Assembly: GCA_964600615.1 (NCBI GenBank)
Contig: CAZRJK010000002.1
Location: forward strand, 58,826-122,825
DNA from: RUG11198 sp964600615
Lineage (GTDB): Bacteria; Bacillota_I; Bacilli_A; RF39; UBA660
DNA length: 64,000 nucleotides
Reading direction: 5' to 3'
Within the stretch, counting starts at the first letter, position 1. Each line of letters begins with the position of its first letter. The position numbers were made by a program, and so were the translations under genes. The notes beneath the pieces were generated by a model that was given only the letters and a program-made list of their open reading frames with translations, was not told where the DNA came from and made no database searches. This document shows positions 1 through 9,053 of the stretch, in pieces.

Positions 1-2666
1 ATACTTTAAATAATGGATGGTCTAGTTGGAATGGTAGTACTCTTCTTGCACCTTCTTTTGGACAAGGTGTTATTAGTCCTAGTTTTAAAAATTTAACAAC
101 TATTAATAATGCTGAAGTTACTATGGTAAGTAATTGGAATCCTGTTAATTATGCTATTACTTATAATTTGAATGGTGGTACTTGTTCTAAAACTCCAGGT
201 AATGCTGAGTATGATAGTAATACCGGTGTTAATATTGGTGATTGTAGTAAAAATTTTGTAGTAACATTAAATCTTAACGGTACTGGTGCTACTCAAAGTT
301 CTACTACTGCGAGCAAAGATCAAACTTTTAGAGGATTATCTTCTAGTTCCTCTGATGGTCTTAGTTCTGGAGCGTTAACTGGTACTTCTTCTTCTAATAT
401 TAATACTAGCTGGAATGGTAATAATACTACTAATGCCTGGTTTAATAATTTAAGATCTTTGTCTTCTGGAAATGTTAAGATTACAGTGAATTGGACTGCT
501 GTTAATATAACATTACCTACTATTACTAAGTCAGGTTATACCTGTGGTTATGCTGATTCAAATTCTGCTACAGAAATTCAGTATGCTAGTGGAGGAACGT
601 ACACTCCAAGTACTACTACTAATAGCAAGACTTTGTATGCTGTATGTTTGTCTAATGTTGTTAAGGTTTATGTTAATGTTGATGGTTTTGAAGATCCTGA
701 TCCAGTTATGAACAATTATACGGATATGCAATTACGCAATGGTACTACTAATACTGGTTTATCATATAATTATGAATTTGATTCTTCTGTAAGTGCTTAT
801 TATTATCAGTTTAATAATGTTCCTACTGGTACATATAATGTTTATGGTAGTAAGGATAGTAATCATGTTGGTACATTTTCTGATAGTACTGTAGATGCTG
901 TAGTTAATTCTCCTACTACTACTGTTTATGTTAATTATTATACTTTGACAATGACTGGTACTAATGTTAATTCTTTAAAGCTTAATTCAACGGCTGTTAC
1001 TAGTGGTAATAGTGTAGTTGTATTAGGTGGTGTTGCACATTCTATTACTGGAACTGTTCCATCTGGATATACTTTTTCAACTTGGAGTAAAACTAGTGGA
1101 ACAGCATCCTTTGCAGCTGCTACATCTGTTACTACAACTGTTACTGTTAGTGCAGCAAGTACTATAAATGCTAAAGCAAATGCTAATATGCTAACAGTAA
1201 CTATAAAGAAAAATGGTGCTAACTGTACTAATTGTAACGGATTTAAAGTATCTATAAGAACATCATCAACAGCAACTTCTGATTCTTGGTCTGGTACTAC
1301 GACAACTTCAAGTACATTAGCTATTAGTGGGGCGATGAGCACATCAAACACTTATTATATTTTTGTAGGTAAGGATTCTAATCACAAAACAACAATGATT
1401 TATAGTGGCTTATCCTTTACGGGAGCTGCTAATGCTACAAAAACAATTAATTTTTATACATTAAATTTATATGATGCTTATGATGATGAACCTACATATT
1501 ATGCTAATACAAATATTAGTGTTAATGGCTCTACAATCACTACGACTAGTAATAGTAGACAAGTGGTGCTTTTAGGAGGAACCGTTAAACATTCAATAAG
1601 TGCTACACTATCTGGTACTTATAATAATACTCCTATTATTTCTTGGTGTGAGCCTGGAGTTGGTTGTGAAGGTACTATTACATTTGATGATAGTATGGCT
1701 AATTCAACGCAATTTAAAATATCAGGTACTACTAATGTTACTACTTATAGTTATATGGAAGCTAAAGGAACTATGTATGGTCATGGAGCTATACTTACTA
1801 ATACAGCTTCTGTAATTGGAAAGTATAGTGGATTGTATAATTATACTAGTAAAACACACAATACATCTACTACAACTTGGTATGATTTGTCTAATGCAAG
1901 TGGCGCGTATAAAAATGGTACTATTACAAATGTAAGTTGGGGAGTAAATTTCTTAACATTTTATAATAGTAGCACTCCTACTATGGTTGATTTGGGTGTT
2001 ATGCAGTATAATAGTCAGTCTATGGTTATAAGATTTAAACCTAATGATGTTTCTGGTACATATGCACAACATATAATGGGAAATTATGCAGATAGTGCTT
2101 CTGGGTGTGCGATAGTATTACAAAAGAATAAAACTATATTGGGAAGGTGTGTTATAAATGATGATAATTCTGGAACACAAACGATTAAACTTTATTCTGA
2201 TACTTTAATTGATGATGCTAATAATACTTATTCAGTTGCTCTTACTTATGATTATAATTCTAGTGGAAGTAAGAGTACTATGAAATTATATATTAATGGA
2301 GAAGTAGAGGATACAGATAGTACATATCATGGACCAATAAAAAAAGATAATACAACACATATGTATATTGGTGCTAGAACTTCTTCTGATACTAATAGTT
2401 TTAGAGGTCGCGTTCATGAAGCTACTGTTGTAAATGGTGCTTTGAGTCAAAGTGCTATTAGAGGAGGTCAATATTATAATACTCTAATGTCAGGCGAATT
2501 GTTCCCATCTCTTCCAACGGCAGCTACTTCGAGACATGGCTCTTCATCTACTTGGTATAAAGAGGCATCGTGGACTAATCGAATTAATACTACTGATAAA
2601 GTTACTTTGGCAGATTTGAATGCTAATTCTTATGCTAGAATGGGTATGTATGTTAAGTATTCATAA
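1..2666 (+). CDS. Large modular surface protein, 5' end outside the window
   Basis: The reading frame is open from base 3 without a start, so the gene begins upstream; the ATG at 123 is internal. The visible part has Thr/Ser/Asn/Gly-rich beta-strand sequence, an InlB B-type repeat start (YNLNGG near 165), and one copy of the FYTLTMTGTN...VSAAS module (about 930-1440) that is repeated many times in the giant gene at 22003. A LamG/concanavalin-like domain follows (about 1840-2480, with MVIRFKPND and LYINGEV motifs). It ends without LPXTG or a hydrophobic tail. It is probably a secreted adhesin or carbohydrate-binding protein, as inferred from domains only. Confidence 0.8.
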   Translation, partial: TLNNGWSSWNGSTLLAPSFGQGVISPSFKNLTTINNAEVTMVSNWNPVNYAITYNLNGGTCSKTPGNAEYDSNTGVNIGDCSKNFVVTLNLNGTGATQSSTTASKDQTFRGLSSSSSDGLSSGALTGTSSSNINTSWNGNNTTNAWFNNLRSLSSGNVKITVNWTAVNITLPTITKSGYTCGYADSNSATEIQYASGGTYTPSTTTNSKTLYAVCLSNVVKVYVNVDGFEDPDPVMNNYTDMQLRNGTTNTGLSYNYEFDSSVSAYYYQFNNVPTGTYNVYGSKDSNHVGTFSDSTVDAVVNSPTTTVYVNYYTLTMTGTNVNSLKLNSTAVTSGNSVVVLGGVAHSITGTVPSGYTFSTWSKTSGTASFAAATSVTTTVTVSAASTINAKANANMLTVTIKKNGANCTNCNGFKVSIRTSSTATSDSWSGTTTTSSTLAISGAMSTSNTYYIFVGKDSNHKTTMIYSGLSFTGAANATKTINFYTLNLYDAYDDEPTYYANTNISVNGSTITTTSNSRQVVLLGGTVKHSISATLSGTYNNTPIISWCEPGVGCEGTITFDDSMANSTQFKISGTTNVTTYSYMEAKGTMYGHGAILTNTASVIGKYSGLYNYTSKTHNTSTTTWYDLSNASGAYKNGTITNVSWGVNFLTFYNSSTPTMVDLGVMQYNSQSMVIRFKPNDVSGTYAQHIMGNYADSASGCAIVLQKNKTILGRCVINDDNSGTQTIKLYSDTLIDDANNTYSVALTYDYNSSGSKSTMKLYINGEVEDTDSTYHGPIKKDNTTHMYIGARTSSDTNSFRGRVHEATVVNGALSQSAIRGGQYYNTLMSGELFPSLPTAATSRHGSSSTWYKEASWTNRINTTDKVTLADLNANSYARMGMYVKYS

Positions 2667-2685
2667 TTATTGAGGATGTGGTATT

Positions 2686-3408
2686 ATGAAAAAATTAATG
2701 AAATCTAGAACAATAATAACTTTGGTTATTATTGTTCTGGTAATATTTTGTATTTTTGTTGCTTCTGGAAGAGAAGTATGTAATAGTATTGAATGTAATT
2801 TGAAGAAAGATAATATTACTTATATTATTGATAATCAATTATATGTTTTATTTAGAAGTGATAAGAGGTATGAATCTATTAGGGATATAGATAATTATGA
2901 TGTTTTAACTTATATCTTTACTATTTATGAGAAAGATTTTGATAATCGTACTTATTATTCTAAAAATGATGTTGATAATTTATTTGCGAGAAGTCCGTTT
3001 AATAATATTATGAAAGTTAAACATGGAAATTATGATTTTTATGAATATAAGGATGAGATGTATACTCCTGATGAGGTTAAGCCTTCTGAGAGAACTAGTA
3101 AGTATGCTGTTATAGCTAGTGAGAAGGTAGTTGATTTTAGTAAGAAGAAGAATGTATATGATATAAGTGTTCAATATTTATTTAAGAATAATGAGTTTGT
3201 TAATGATAAGGGAGCTAATGTATATGGTAGTATTAATGATTTGAAGTATGTTAACAAGAAGATAACTTCTATTGATAAGGAATTTAATGCTCAGAATTAT
3301 TTAAATGATAATTATGATAAGATTAAGGGAAAATTAGATACATATCATTTTAAATTAAGGGTTTTTGAAGATGGAACTATTGAATTAATGAAATTTAGTG
3401 TTAATTAA
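2686..3408 (+). CDS. Membrane-anchored protein of unknown function
   Basis: This 240-residue protein has one N-terminal membrane segment (about residues 9-26, LVIIVLVIFCIFVA) after a Lys/Arg start, so the rest probably lies outside the cell. The soluble part is charged and rich in Tyr, Asp and Lys, and I recognise no family. The ATG has a GAGG site 10 bases upstream. It starts 19 bases after the large surface protein and is followed directly by a terminator, so the two may be co-transcribed. Confidence 0.7.
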   Translation: MKKLMKSRTIITLVIIVLVIFCIFVASGREVCNSIECNLKKDNITYIIDNQLYVLFRSDKRYESIRDIDNYDVLTYIFTIYEKDFDNRTYYSKNDVDNLFARSPFNNIMKVKHGNYDFYEYKDEMYTPDEVKPSERTSKYAVIASEKVVDFSKKKNVYDISVQYLFKNNEFVNDKGANVYGSINDLKYVNKKITSIDKEFNAQNYLNDNYDKIKGKLDTYHFKLRVFEDGTIELMKFSVN

Positions 3409-3436
3409 AAGAAACATTTTATGTTTCTTTTAATTA
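3406..3436 (+). terminator. Rho-independent terminator after 2686-3408
   Basis: A 12-bp perfect stem (TAAAAGAAACAT with ATGTTTCTTTTA) and a 3-base loop overlap the stop codon; the tail is AT-rich. Confidence 0.7.
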
Positions 3437-3498
3437 TTTTAGTTAATTTTAATACTTATTGTTAAATATATAGTATAATTATTATAGTGGTGATATAT

Positions 3499-5496
3499 AT
3501 GGATATAGAAAAAAGAGTTAAGGAACTTACGGATATTTTAAATAAGGCTAATTATGATTATTATGTTTTAGATAATCCTACGATTACTGATCAGGAATTT
3601 GATAAGTATTTAATGGAGTTAACTAGTTTAGAGATGGAATATCCTTATTTGAAGAGAGATGATTCTCCTACTAATAGGGTTGGTGGAGAGGCTATAGAGG
3701 GATTTTCTAAGGTTAATCATCATATTCCTATGTTATCTATAGAGGATGTTTTTAATGAGGAAGAGATTATTAATTTTGATAAGAGAATAAAAAAAGAGGG
3801 ATATAATCCAAGGTATGTATGTGAGTTAAAGATAGACGGTTTGTCTGTTAGTTTATATTATGAGAAAGGTATTCTTGTGAGGGCAGCTACTCGTGGTAAT
3901 GGTGTTGTTGGTGATGATATTACTAATAACGTTAAGACGATTAAGACTATTCCTTTGAAACTTAAAAAGGAGATTGATATTGAGGTTCGTGGGGAAATCT
4001 ATATGAGTAAAAAGGTTTTAAATGATTTAAATAAAGCTAGGGAAGAAGCTGGTTTAGCTAAGTTACAGAATACGAGGAATGCCGCTTCTGGTTCTATTAA
4101 GTTATTAGATAGTAAGGAAGTTGCTAAGAGGAAATTAGAGTCTTGGATATATCATTTGCCTAATCCTTTGGATTATGGAATTAAGAGTCATATGGAAGCT
4201 TTGGAATTTATGCATGATTTGGGATTTAGGACTAATCCTAATAATAGGTTAGTTGATTCTATTGATGGTATTCTATCTTTTATTGATGAGATGAATGGTA
4301 AGAGAGATAGTTTAAGCTATGATATAGATGGTGTTGTAGTTAAGGTTAATGATATAATGATGCAGAATGAGTTAGGTAGTACTAGTAAGTATCCTAAGTG
4401 GTGTATTGCTTATAAGTTTCCTGCTACTATTAATTATACTAAGTTAATTGATATTATTTTTACGGTTGGTAGAACTGGGCAAATTACGCCTAATGCTGTG
4501 TTGGAGCCTGTTATTGTACAGGGGTCTACTATTAAGAGGGCTACTTTACATAATGAGGATAATATTGTTAATAAGGATATTAGGATTGGAGATATTGTAG
4601 AGATATATAAAGCTGGAGATGTAATTCCTGCTGTTGGTAATCCTTTGATTGAGAGAAGAACTGGTAATGAGAGGGTATTTACTATGATAGATAAGTGTCC
4701 TATATGTGGTAGTAAGTTAGTTAGGAAGGAAGAGGAAGCGGATTATTTTTGTTCTAATGAATTATGTCCTGCTAGGAATGTAGAATCTTTAATTCATTTT
4801 GCTAGTAAGGATGCTATGAATATTGAGGGATTGGGAGATTCTATTATGGAAGATTTATATAATTATCATTATATTAAAGATATTAGTGATATTTATATAT
4901 TAGATAGATATAAGAATGAGTTAGAGAGTTTAGAAGGATATGGTGAAAAGTCTGTTAATAATCTATTTAAGAGTATTAATGAGTCAAAGAATAATAATTT
5001 AGATAGGTTATTATTTGGTTTAGGTATTAAGCAAGTTGGTAGTAAGATGGCTAAGGTTTTGGCTAAGAAATTTAAAAGTTTGGATAATTTGATGAGTGCT
5101 GATATTGATACTTTGACTGGTATTCCTGATGTGGGAGAGGTTATTGCTAAGAATATTATTAATTATTTTAATGATTTAGATAATATTAAGATAATTGATA
5201 AGTTAAAGAGTTATGGTATTAATACTAAGTATATAGATGATGGTAATTATGTAGAGAATGATAATTTTCTTAATAAGACTTTTGTTTTGACTGGTACTTT
5301 AAATAGTATTACGAGAAATGATGCTAGTAAATTAATAGAGGATAATGGTGGTAAAGTTACTAGTTCTGTTACTAAGAATACTGATGTTGTTATTGTTGGT
5401 GATAGTCCTGGTAGTAAGTATGATAAGGCTATTAATTTAGGTATAGAAATTTGGGATGAAGATAAGTTTTTAGAACTTGTTAATAGAGGTGATTAG
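3499..5496 (+). CDS. ligA: NAD-dependent DNA ligase
   Basis: Seals nicks in duplex DNA during replication and repair using NAD+. The 665-residue length is normal for LigA. Order seen: Ia/adenylation domain with the KIDG motif (adenylated Lys near residue 111), OB fold, four-Cys zinc finger (CPICG...CSNELC near 400), helix-hairpin-helix region, and a C-terminal BRCT domain (about 585-665, FVLTGTL). I chose ATG 3499 because GGTGAT lies 5 bases before it; a GTG at 3487 overlaps that site. A TATAAT at 3474-3479 is the likely -10. The stop touches the next ATG (gpmA), so the two form an operon. Confidence 0.97.
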   Translation: MDIEKRVKELTDILNKANYDYYVLDNPTITDQEFDKYLMELTSLEMEYPYLKRDDSPTNRVGGEAIEGFSKVNHHIPMLSIEDVFNEEEIINFDKRIKKEGYNPRYVCELKIDGLSVSLYYEKGILVRAATRGNGVVGDDITNNVKTIKTIPLKLKKEIDIEVRGEIYMSKKVLNDLNKAREEAGLAKLQNTRNAASGSIKLLDSKEVAKRKLESWIYHLPNPLDYGIKSHMEALEFMHDLGFRTNPNNRLVDSIDGILSFIDEMNGKRDSLSYDIDGVVVKVNDIMMQNELGSTSKYPKWCIAYKFPATINYTKLIDIIFTVGRTGQITPNAVLEPVIVQGSTIKRATLHNEDNIVNKDIRIGDIVEIYKAGDVIPAVGNPLIERRTGNERVFTMIDKCPICGSKLVRKEEEADYFCSNELCPARNVESLIHFASKDAMNIEGLGDSIMEDLYNYHYIKDISDIYILDRYKNELESLEGYGEKSVNNLFKSINESKNNNLDRLLFGLGIKQVGSKMAKVLAKKFKSLDNLMSADIDTLTGIPDVGEVIAKNIINYFNDLDNIKIIDKLKSYGINTKYIDDGNYVENDNFLNKTFVLTGTLNSITRNDASKLIEDNGGKVTSSVTKNTDVVIVGDSPGSKYDKAINLGIEIWDEDKFLELVNRGD

Positions 5497-6168
5497 ATGA
5501 TTAAATTAGTATTAGTAAGACATGGGGAAAGCATTTGGAATTTAGAGAATAAATTTACTGGTTGGACTGATGTTGGATTATCTGATAATGGTATTAAGGA
5601 AGCTATTGAGGCTGGTAAAATATTAAAGAAGAAAGGTTTTTCTTTTGATGTTGCATATACTTCTTTATTAAAAAGAGCTAATGATACTTTAGATTATATA
5701 TTGAAAGAATTAGATGAAGATATTCCAGTTTATAAGAGTTGGCGACTTAATGAGAGGCATTATGGAGCTTTACAAGGATTAAATAAAGATGAGACTAGAG
5801 CTAAATATGGAGATGAACAAGTTCATATTTGGAGGAGAAGTTATGATGTAAGGCCTCCAGCATTATCTGATGATGATTCTAGGTATGTGGAAATGAAGGA
5901 TAAATATGAATTTTTACCTCATACTGAATGTTTAAAGGATACTATAGAAAGGGTTATTCCTTATTGGAAATCTGATATATTGCCTAGTTTAAAGGATAAT
6001 AAAAAAGTAATTATAGTAGCGCATGGTAATAGTTTGAGAGGTCTTATTAAGTATTTGGATAATATTAGTGATGAGGAGATTGTTGGTTTAGAGATAGAGA
6101 CTGGTAATCCTATATGTTATGAACTTGATGATGATTTAAAACCAATTAAGCATTATTATTTAAAATAA
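5497..6168 (+). CDS. gpmA: 2,3-bisphosphoglycerate-dependent phosphoglycerate mutase
   Basis: Interconverts 3- and 2-phosphoglycerate in glycolysis through a phosphohistidine. The 223-residue protein has the RHGES motif with the catalytic His at residue 9, the long FTGWTDVGLS stretch typical of dPGM, the proton donor Glu in NERHYGALQG, and the second His in VAHGNS near 175. Its ATG follows the ligA stop with no gap, so it is translationally coupled. A strong terminator follows. Confidence 0.96.
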   Translation: MIKLVLVRHGESIWNLENKFTGWTDVGLSDNGIKEAIEAGKILKKKGFSFDVAYTSLLKRANDTLDYILKELDEDIPVYKSWRLNERHYGALQGLNKDETRAKYGDEQVHIWRRSYDVRPPALSDDDSRYVEMKDKYEFLPHTECLKDTIERVIPYWKSDILPSLKDNKKVIIVAHGNSLRGLIKYLDNISDEEIVGLEIETGNPICYELDDDLKPIKHYYLK

Positions 6169-6190
6169 GCAATTATGCTTATTTTTTTTC
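6162..6190 (+). terminator. Terminator of ligA-gpmA
   Basis: AATAAGCA/TGCTTATT stem (6164-6171 with 6176-6183), 4-base loop, then a run of T. Confidence 0.85.
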
Positions 6191-6212
6191 ATATACTTTA
6201 ATAGGTGTTATG

Positions 6213-6557
6213 ATGAAGAGATATTTATTTTTATGGTTAGTGGTATTTTTAATAATTTTAATGCTTATATATTTTTATGATAGGAGAGAGGCTGTTATTA
6301 GTAAGATATATAGCGATAATAATATTTATATTAGATATCCTTATTTTAATAATAGAAAAATAGATAGCTATATTAATAGTTATCTTAATAGTATTATTAA
6401 TAATAGTGATTATAGATATAATTATTATATTGATTATAATTATGATAATGATTTAAGTATTTATACTTATAAATATTATGATAATGTTTATAGTTATAAT
6501 ATTGATTCTTTTGATGTATGTATTCCTTGTAATAGTATTTCTAGATACTTGAAATAA
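6213..6557 (+). CDS. Small Tyr/Asn-rich membrane protein, unknown
   Basis: A protein of about 114 residues with one N-terminal membrane helix (FLWLVVFLIILMLIYFY) followed by a region unusually rich in Tyr, Asn, Asp and Ser. ATG 6213 is preferred over ATG 6210 because AGGTG then has 5-base spacing. No family is recognised. It lies between a terminator and two prepilin genes, but no sequence feature links it to them. Confidence 0.55.
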   Translation: MKRYLFLWLVVFLIILMLIYFYDRREAVISKIYSDNNIYIRYPYFNNRKIDSYINSYLNSIINNSDYRYNYYIDYNYDNDLSIYTYKYYDNVYSYNIDSFDVCIPCNSISRYLK

Positions 6558-6592
6558 TTTGTTAAATATTTTATAATAATATTGGTGATATA

Positions 6593-7003
6593 ATGAAGAG
6601 TCTTAATAATAGAGGATTTACTTTAGTTGAGTTACTTGCGGTATTAGTTATTTTAATATCTATTATGTCAGTGGTTGTTCCTGTTGTTAGTGATTCATTG
6701 GGTAGAAGTAAGGACAATCAAGATAAAAGAAATAAGAAAATGCTAGAGTTGGCTGCTGAATCTTTTGTTACAGATAATAAATCGAAAATTAATTTTGGTG
6801 GAGCTACTGATTGTTATATCACTATTTTTGATTTAATTAAGAATAATTATGTTGATAAGCAATTTGAATTTGATGCTAATGGTAAAAAAGTTTTTAATCT
6901 AGATGATTCTGGTAATTATAGTGGTGCTTGTATTATATTTGATATGGATAGTTATTCTTTTGAATATAAGGATAGTACTTCTGGTTATACTAAGTGTATT
7001 TAG
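6593..7003 (+). CDS. Type IV prepilin-like protein (pseudopilin)
   Basis: This 136-residue protein begins with a short basic leader and the class III signal RGFTLVELLAVLVIL, i.e. prepilin-peptidase cleavage after Gly with Glu at +5 and a hydrophobic stalk helix. The C-terminal part is small, with two Cys pairs that could form disulfides. Known relatives are ComG-like pseudopilins and type IV pilus minor pilins. No assembly ATPase, platform protein or peptidase lies in this window, so the export machinery must be elsewhere. A GGTGAT site precedes the ATG. Its stop overlaps the Shine-Dalgarno of the next prepilin. Confidence 0.85.
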   Translation: MKSLNNRGFTLVELLAVLVILISIMSVVVPVVSDSLGRSKDNQDKRNKKMLELAAESFVTDNKSKINFGGATDCYITIFDLIKNNYVDKQFEFDANGKKVFNLDDSGNYSGACIIFDMDSYSFEYKDSTSGYTKCI

Positions 7004-7014
7004 GAGGAATGATT

Positions 7015-7383
7015 ATGAAAAAATTGGGTAAAAAAGGTTTTACTTTGGTAGAATTACTTGCAGTTATAGTTATATTAATTGCTATTACAGCTATTGCTAT
7101 TCCTACTATTAGTTCTGCTTTGGAAAGGACAAAGGAGAAGCAAAATAATCAAAGAAAGAGAATTTTGGAAAGTGCTGCGGAAGTTTTTGTTTCTGAACAT
7201 AAGAATACTTTTTATGCAACTTGTATAAAATTATCTGTTTTAAGTAATGGTGGTTATGTTGATGAAGAGGCTTTAAAGGATGCAGATGGTAAAAACTTTG
7301 TTGGTTATATTGATGTAGATAGAGAATCTGGAAAATATATTTATAAAGACGAAGGAAATGATAATAATTGCTATGGGGGATAA
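7015..7383 (+). CDS. Type IV prepilin-like protein (pseudopilin)
   Basis: A 122-residue paralog of the preceding gene, with the signal KKGFTLVELLAVIVIL and the same downstream pattern (ERTKEKQNNQRKRILESAAE). It has Cys residues near both ends of the globular part. ATG 7015 is chosen because AGGAGG (7002-7007) sits 7 bases before it; earlier in-frame starts overlap that site. It is coupled to the gene before it and followed at 2 bases by a Nudix gene. Confidence 0.85.
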   Translation: MKKLGKKGFTLVELLAVIVILIAITAIAIPTISSALERTKEKQNNQRKRILESAAEVFVSEHKNTFYATCIKLSVLSNGGYVDEEALKDADGKNFVGYIDVDRESGKYIYKDEGNDNNCYGG

Positions 7384-7385
7384 TT

Positions 7386-8042
7386 ATGCGTGATGAAAAA
7401 ATAAAATATATTGATAAATTAATTAATGATTTAAAAGTAGTAGATTATATGGAACATGATGTTGTATGTGCTACTTCTTTTATTAAGATTAAAAGTGGTA
7501 ATTATAAATTAAATAATGGAGAAACTATTGAAAGAGAAAGAGTTACTAAGCGTAATGGTTATATGAATGCGGTTGTTATTTGTGCAGTAACTTTAGATAA
7601 AGATATTGCAATGGTTGTACAACCTAGAGTTTTTTTACCCGGTGATAAAAAAGTTACTATAGAGATGCCTGCTGGGTATTTAAATAAGGATGAAAGAGTA
7701 TTAGATGCTGCGGCTAGAGAACTATTAGAGGAAACAGGATATGTTGGTGATAAATTTTATCTAGTAGATAGTTATTATCCTTCTTTAGGTTATAGTGGAG
7801 AGAGTATTAGTATTGTTCTTGCAACTGGTTGTAAAAAAGAAAAAGAACAAGACTTGGATAGTGATGAATATATTAATTATTTTACAGCTAATATTGAGGA
7901 AATTAGATGGATGATTAAGAATAAATATATTGTTGATGCTACTACTAAGCTTGCTTTTTATGAGGTTATAGATTATTTAAAAAATAATAATATGTTAGAT
8001 ATTATTGAGGTTAATGATGAAAAAGAAGAGAAGAAAAAATAA
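7386..8042 (+). CDS. Nudix hydrolase, ADP-ribose pyrophosphatase-like
   Basis: A 218-residue protein probably hydrolysing a nucleoside diphosphate linked to another group. The Nudix box is clear: GYLNKDERV, then AARELLEETGYVGD, with the metal-binding Glu residues of REXXEE present. The preceding MPAGYL and length fit the ADP-ribose pyrophosphatase branch; the substrate is inferred. ATG 7386 is chosen by the GGGGGA site, which sits inside the last codons of the prepilin gene. It overlaps the VanY-like gene by 26 bases in another frame. Confidence 0.88.
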   Translation: MRDEKIKYIDKLINDLKVVDYMEHDVVCATSFIKIKSGNYKLNNGETIERERVTKRNGYMNAVVICAVTLDKDIAMVVQPRVFLPGDKKVTIEMPAGYLNKDERVLDAAARELLEETGYVGDKFYLVDSYYPSLGYSGESISIVLATGCKKEKEQDLDSDEYINYFTANIEEIRWMIKNKYIVDATTKLAFYEVIDYLKNNNMLDIIEVNDEKEEKKK

Positions 8043-8808
8043 ATTATATATATTAGTTTTTGGTATTGTTATTTTATTAGTTTTGGGGGGATTCTTGTTG
8101 AATAATAAAAAAGAGGATAAAACTATTGAAGTTAATAAAGAAGAAGTTAAGGAAATGATTAAAGCACCTGAAAATTCTTCTGTATATGAAACCTTTTCTG
8201 ATGGTGAATATGAGACTAGTAAAGGATTTGTTTTAAAAAAAGAAAATGGTATTAGTTATGTCGATGGTGTTTTAATTGTTAATAAGACTTATTCTTTGCC
8301 TGATTTTTTTGTTCCTACTAATCCATATAATGGTAATGTTTCAAGTGATTGGTGTATTGATTGTATTGATAAGGAAGCAATGGAAGCTTTTAAGTTAATG
8401 CAAAGTGACGCTAATGCATTGGGACTTAATATTTATATTGCTAGTGGTTATAGGGGATATAAGAGACAAGAGACATTATATAATAATTATGTTAATGCTG
8501 ATGGTAAGGAGGAAGCTGATACTTATTCTGCTAGACCAGGTCATTCAGAACATCAATCTGGTTTATGTTTTGATTTGAATAGTGTTAATGATAGTTTTAC
8601 TAATACTAATGAAGGTAAATGGGTTAATGATAATGCTTATTTATATGGATTTATTATTAGGTTTCCTAAGGGATTAGACAATGAAACTGGTTATAAATAT
8701 GAATCATGGCATTTAAGATATGTTGGTAAGGAATTGGCTAAGAAATTATATAATGATGGTAATTGGTTTAGTTTAGAAGGATATTATGGAATAACAAGTG
8801 TTTATTAA
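8017..8808 (+). CDS. VanY-type D-alanyl-D-alanine carboxypeptidase, membrane-anchored
   Basis: A 263-residue zinc peptidase of the M15B family that trims the terminal D-Ala of peptidoglycan stem peptides. A basic N-terminus and one membrane helix (residues 8-26) anchor it outside the membrane. The core shows SGYRGYKRQ, the zinc motif SEHQSGLCFD and the WHLRYVG end motif. ATG 8017 fits GAGG at 6-base spacing. It starts inside the Nudix gene, implying coupled translation. Confidence 0.93.
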   Translation: MKKKRRKNKLYILVFGIVILLVLGGFLLNNKKEDKTIEVNKEEVKEMIKAPENSSVYETFSDGEYETSKGFVLKKENGISYVDGVLIVNKTYSLPDFFVPTNPYNGNVSSDWCIDCIDKEAMEAFKLMQSDANALGLNIYIASGYRGYKRQETLYNNYVNADGKEEADTYSARPGHSEHQSGLCFDLNSVNDSFTNTNEGKWVNDNAYLYGFIIRFPKGLDNETGYKYESWHLRYVGKELAKKLYNDGNWFSLEGYYGITSVY

Positions 8809-8809
8809 T

Positions 8810-8846
8810 AAAAAAATAAAGACATTAATGAATGTCCTTATTTTTT
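8810..8846. terminator. Bidirectional terminator between convergent genes
   Basis: A stem of about 16 bp with one mismatch (AAAAAATAA-GACATT with AATGTC-TTATTTTTT) has A and T runs on both sides, so it can serve both the VanY gene and the reverse-strand DUF3006 gene. Confidence 0.8.
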
Positions 8847-9052
8847 AATTTTTCGAATTTTGATAATATTGCTTTTCTTCTTTCTTCTTCTTCTTTTTCA
8901 TCTAGGGTATAAGTATTGTTTTCATATTTTAAAATGTTACCTTCTTTTAGATTTTTAGGAAGAAGTGTTAGAGATACATCAGTTGTTTCTTTAGTATCTT
9001 TATTTTCTAATACAGCAATATTATCTTCAATTCTATCTACTATATATATCAT
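8825..9052 (-). CDS. DUF3006 family small protein
   Basis: A 75-residue protein (MIYIVDRIEDNIAVLEN...) matching DUF3006 in layout: a small beta domain followed by a charged helix rich in Glu and Lys. Members often sit next to ComEC-like metallo-beta-lactamases, as here; no biochemical role is established as far as I know. The start at 9052 is chosen because GGAGG lies 5 bases upstream; that site overlaps the stop of the upstream MBL gene, so the pair is an operon on the reverse strand. Confidence 0.75.
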   Translation of the reverse strand: MIYIVDRIEDNIAVLENKDTKETTDVSLTLLPKNLKEGNILKYENNTYTLDEKEEEERRKAILSKFEKLKNKDIH

Positions 9053-9053
9053 A

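Noticed and set aside
938..1351. Long reverse-strand open frame opposite the first surface protein
   Set aside because: It lies opposite Thr/Ser/Val-rich repeats whose reverse complement is naturally stop-poor; hydrophobic low-complexity product, no ribosome site.
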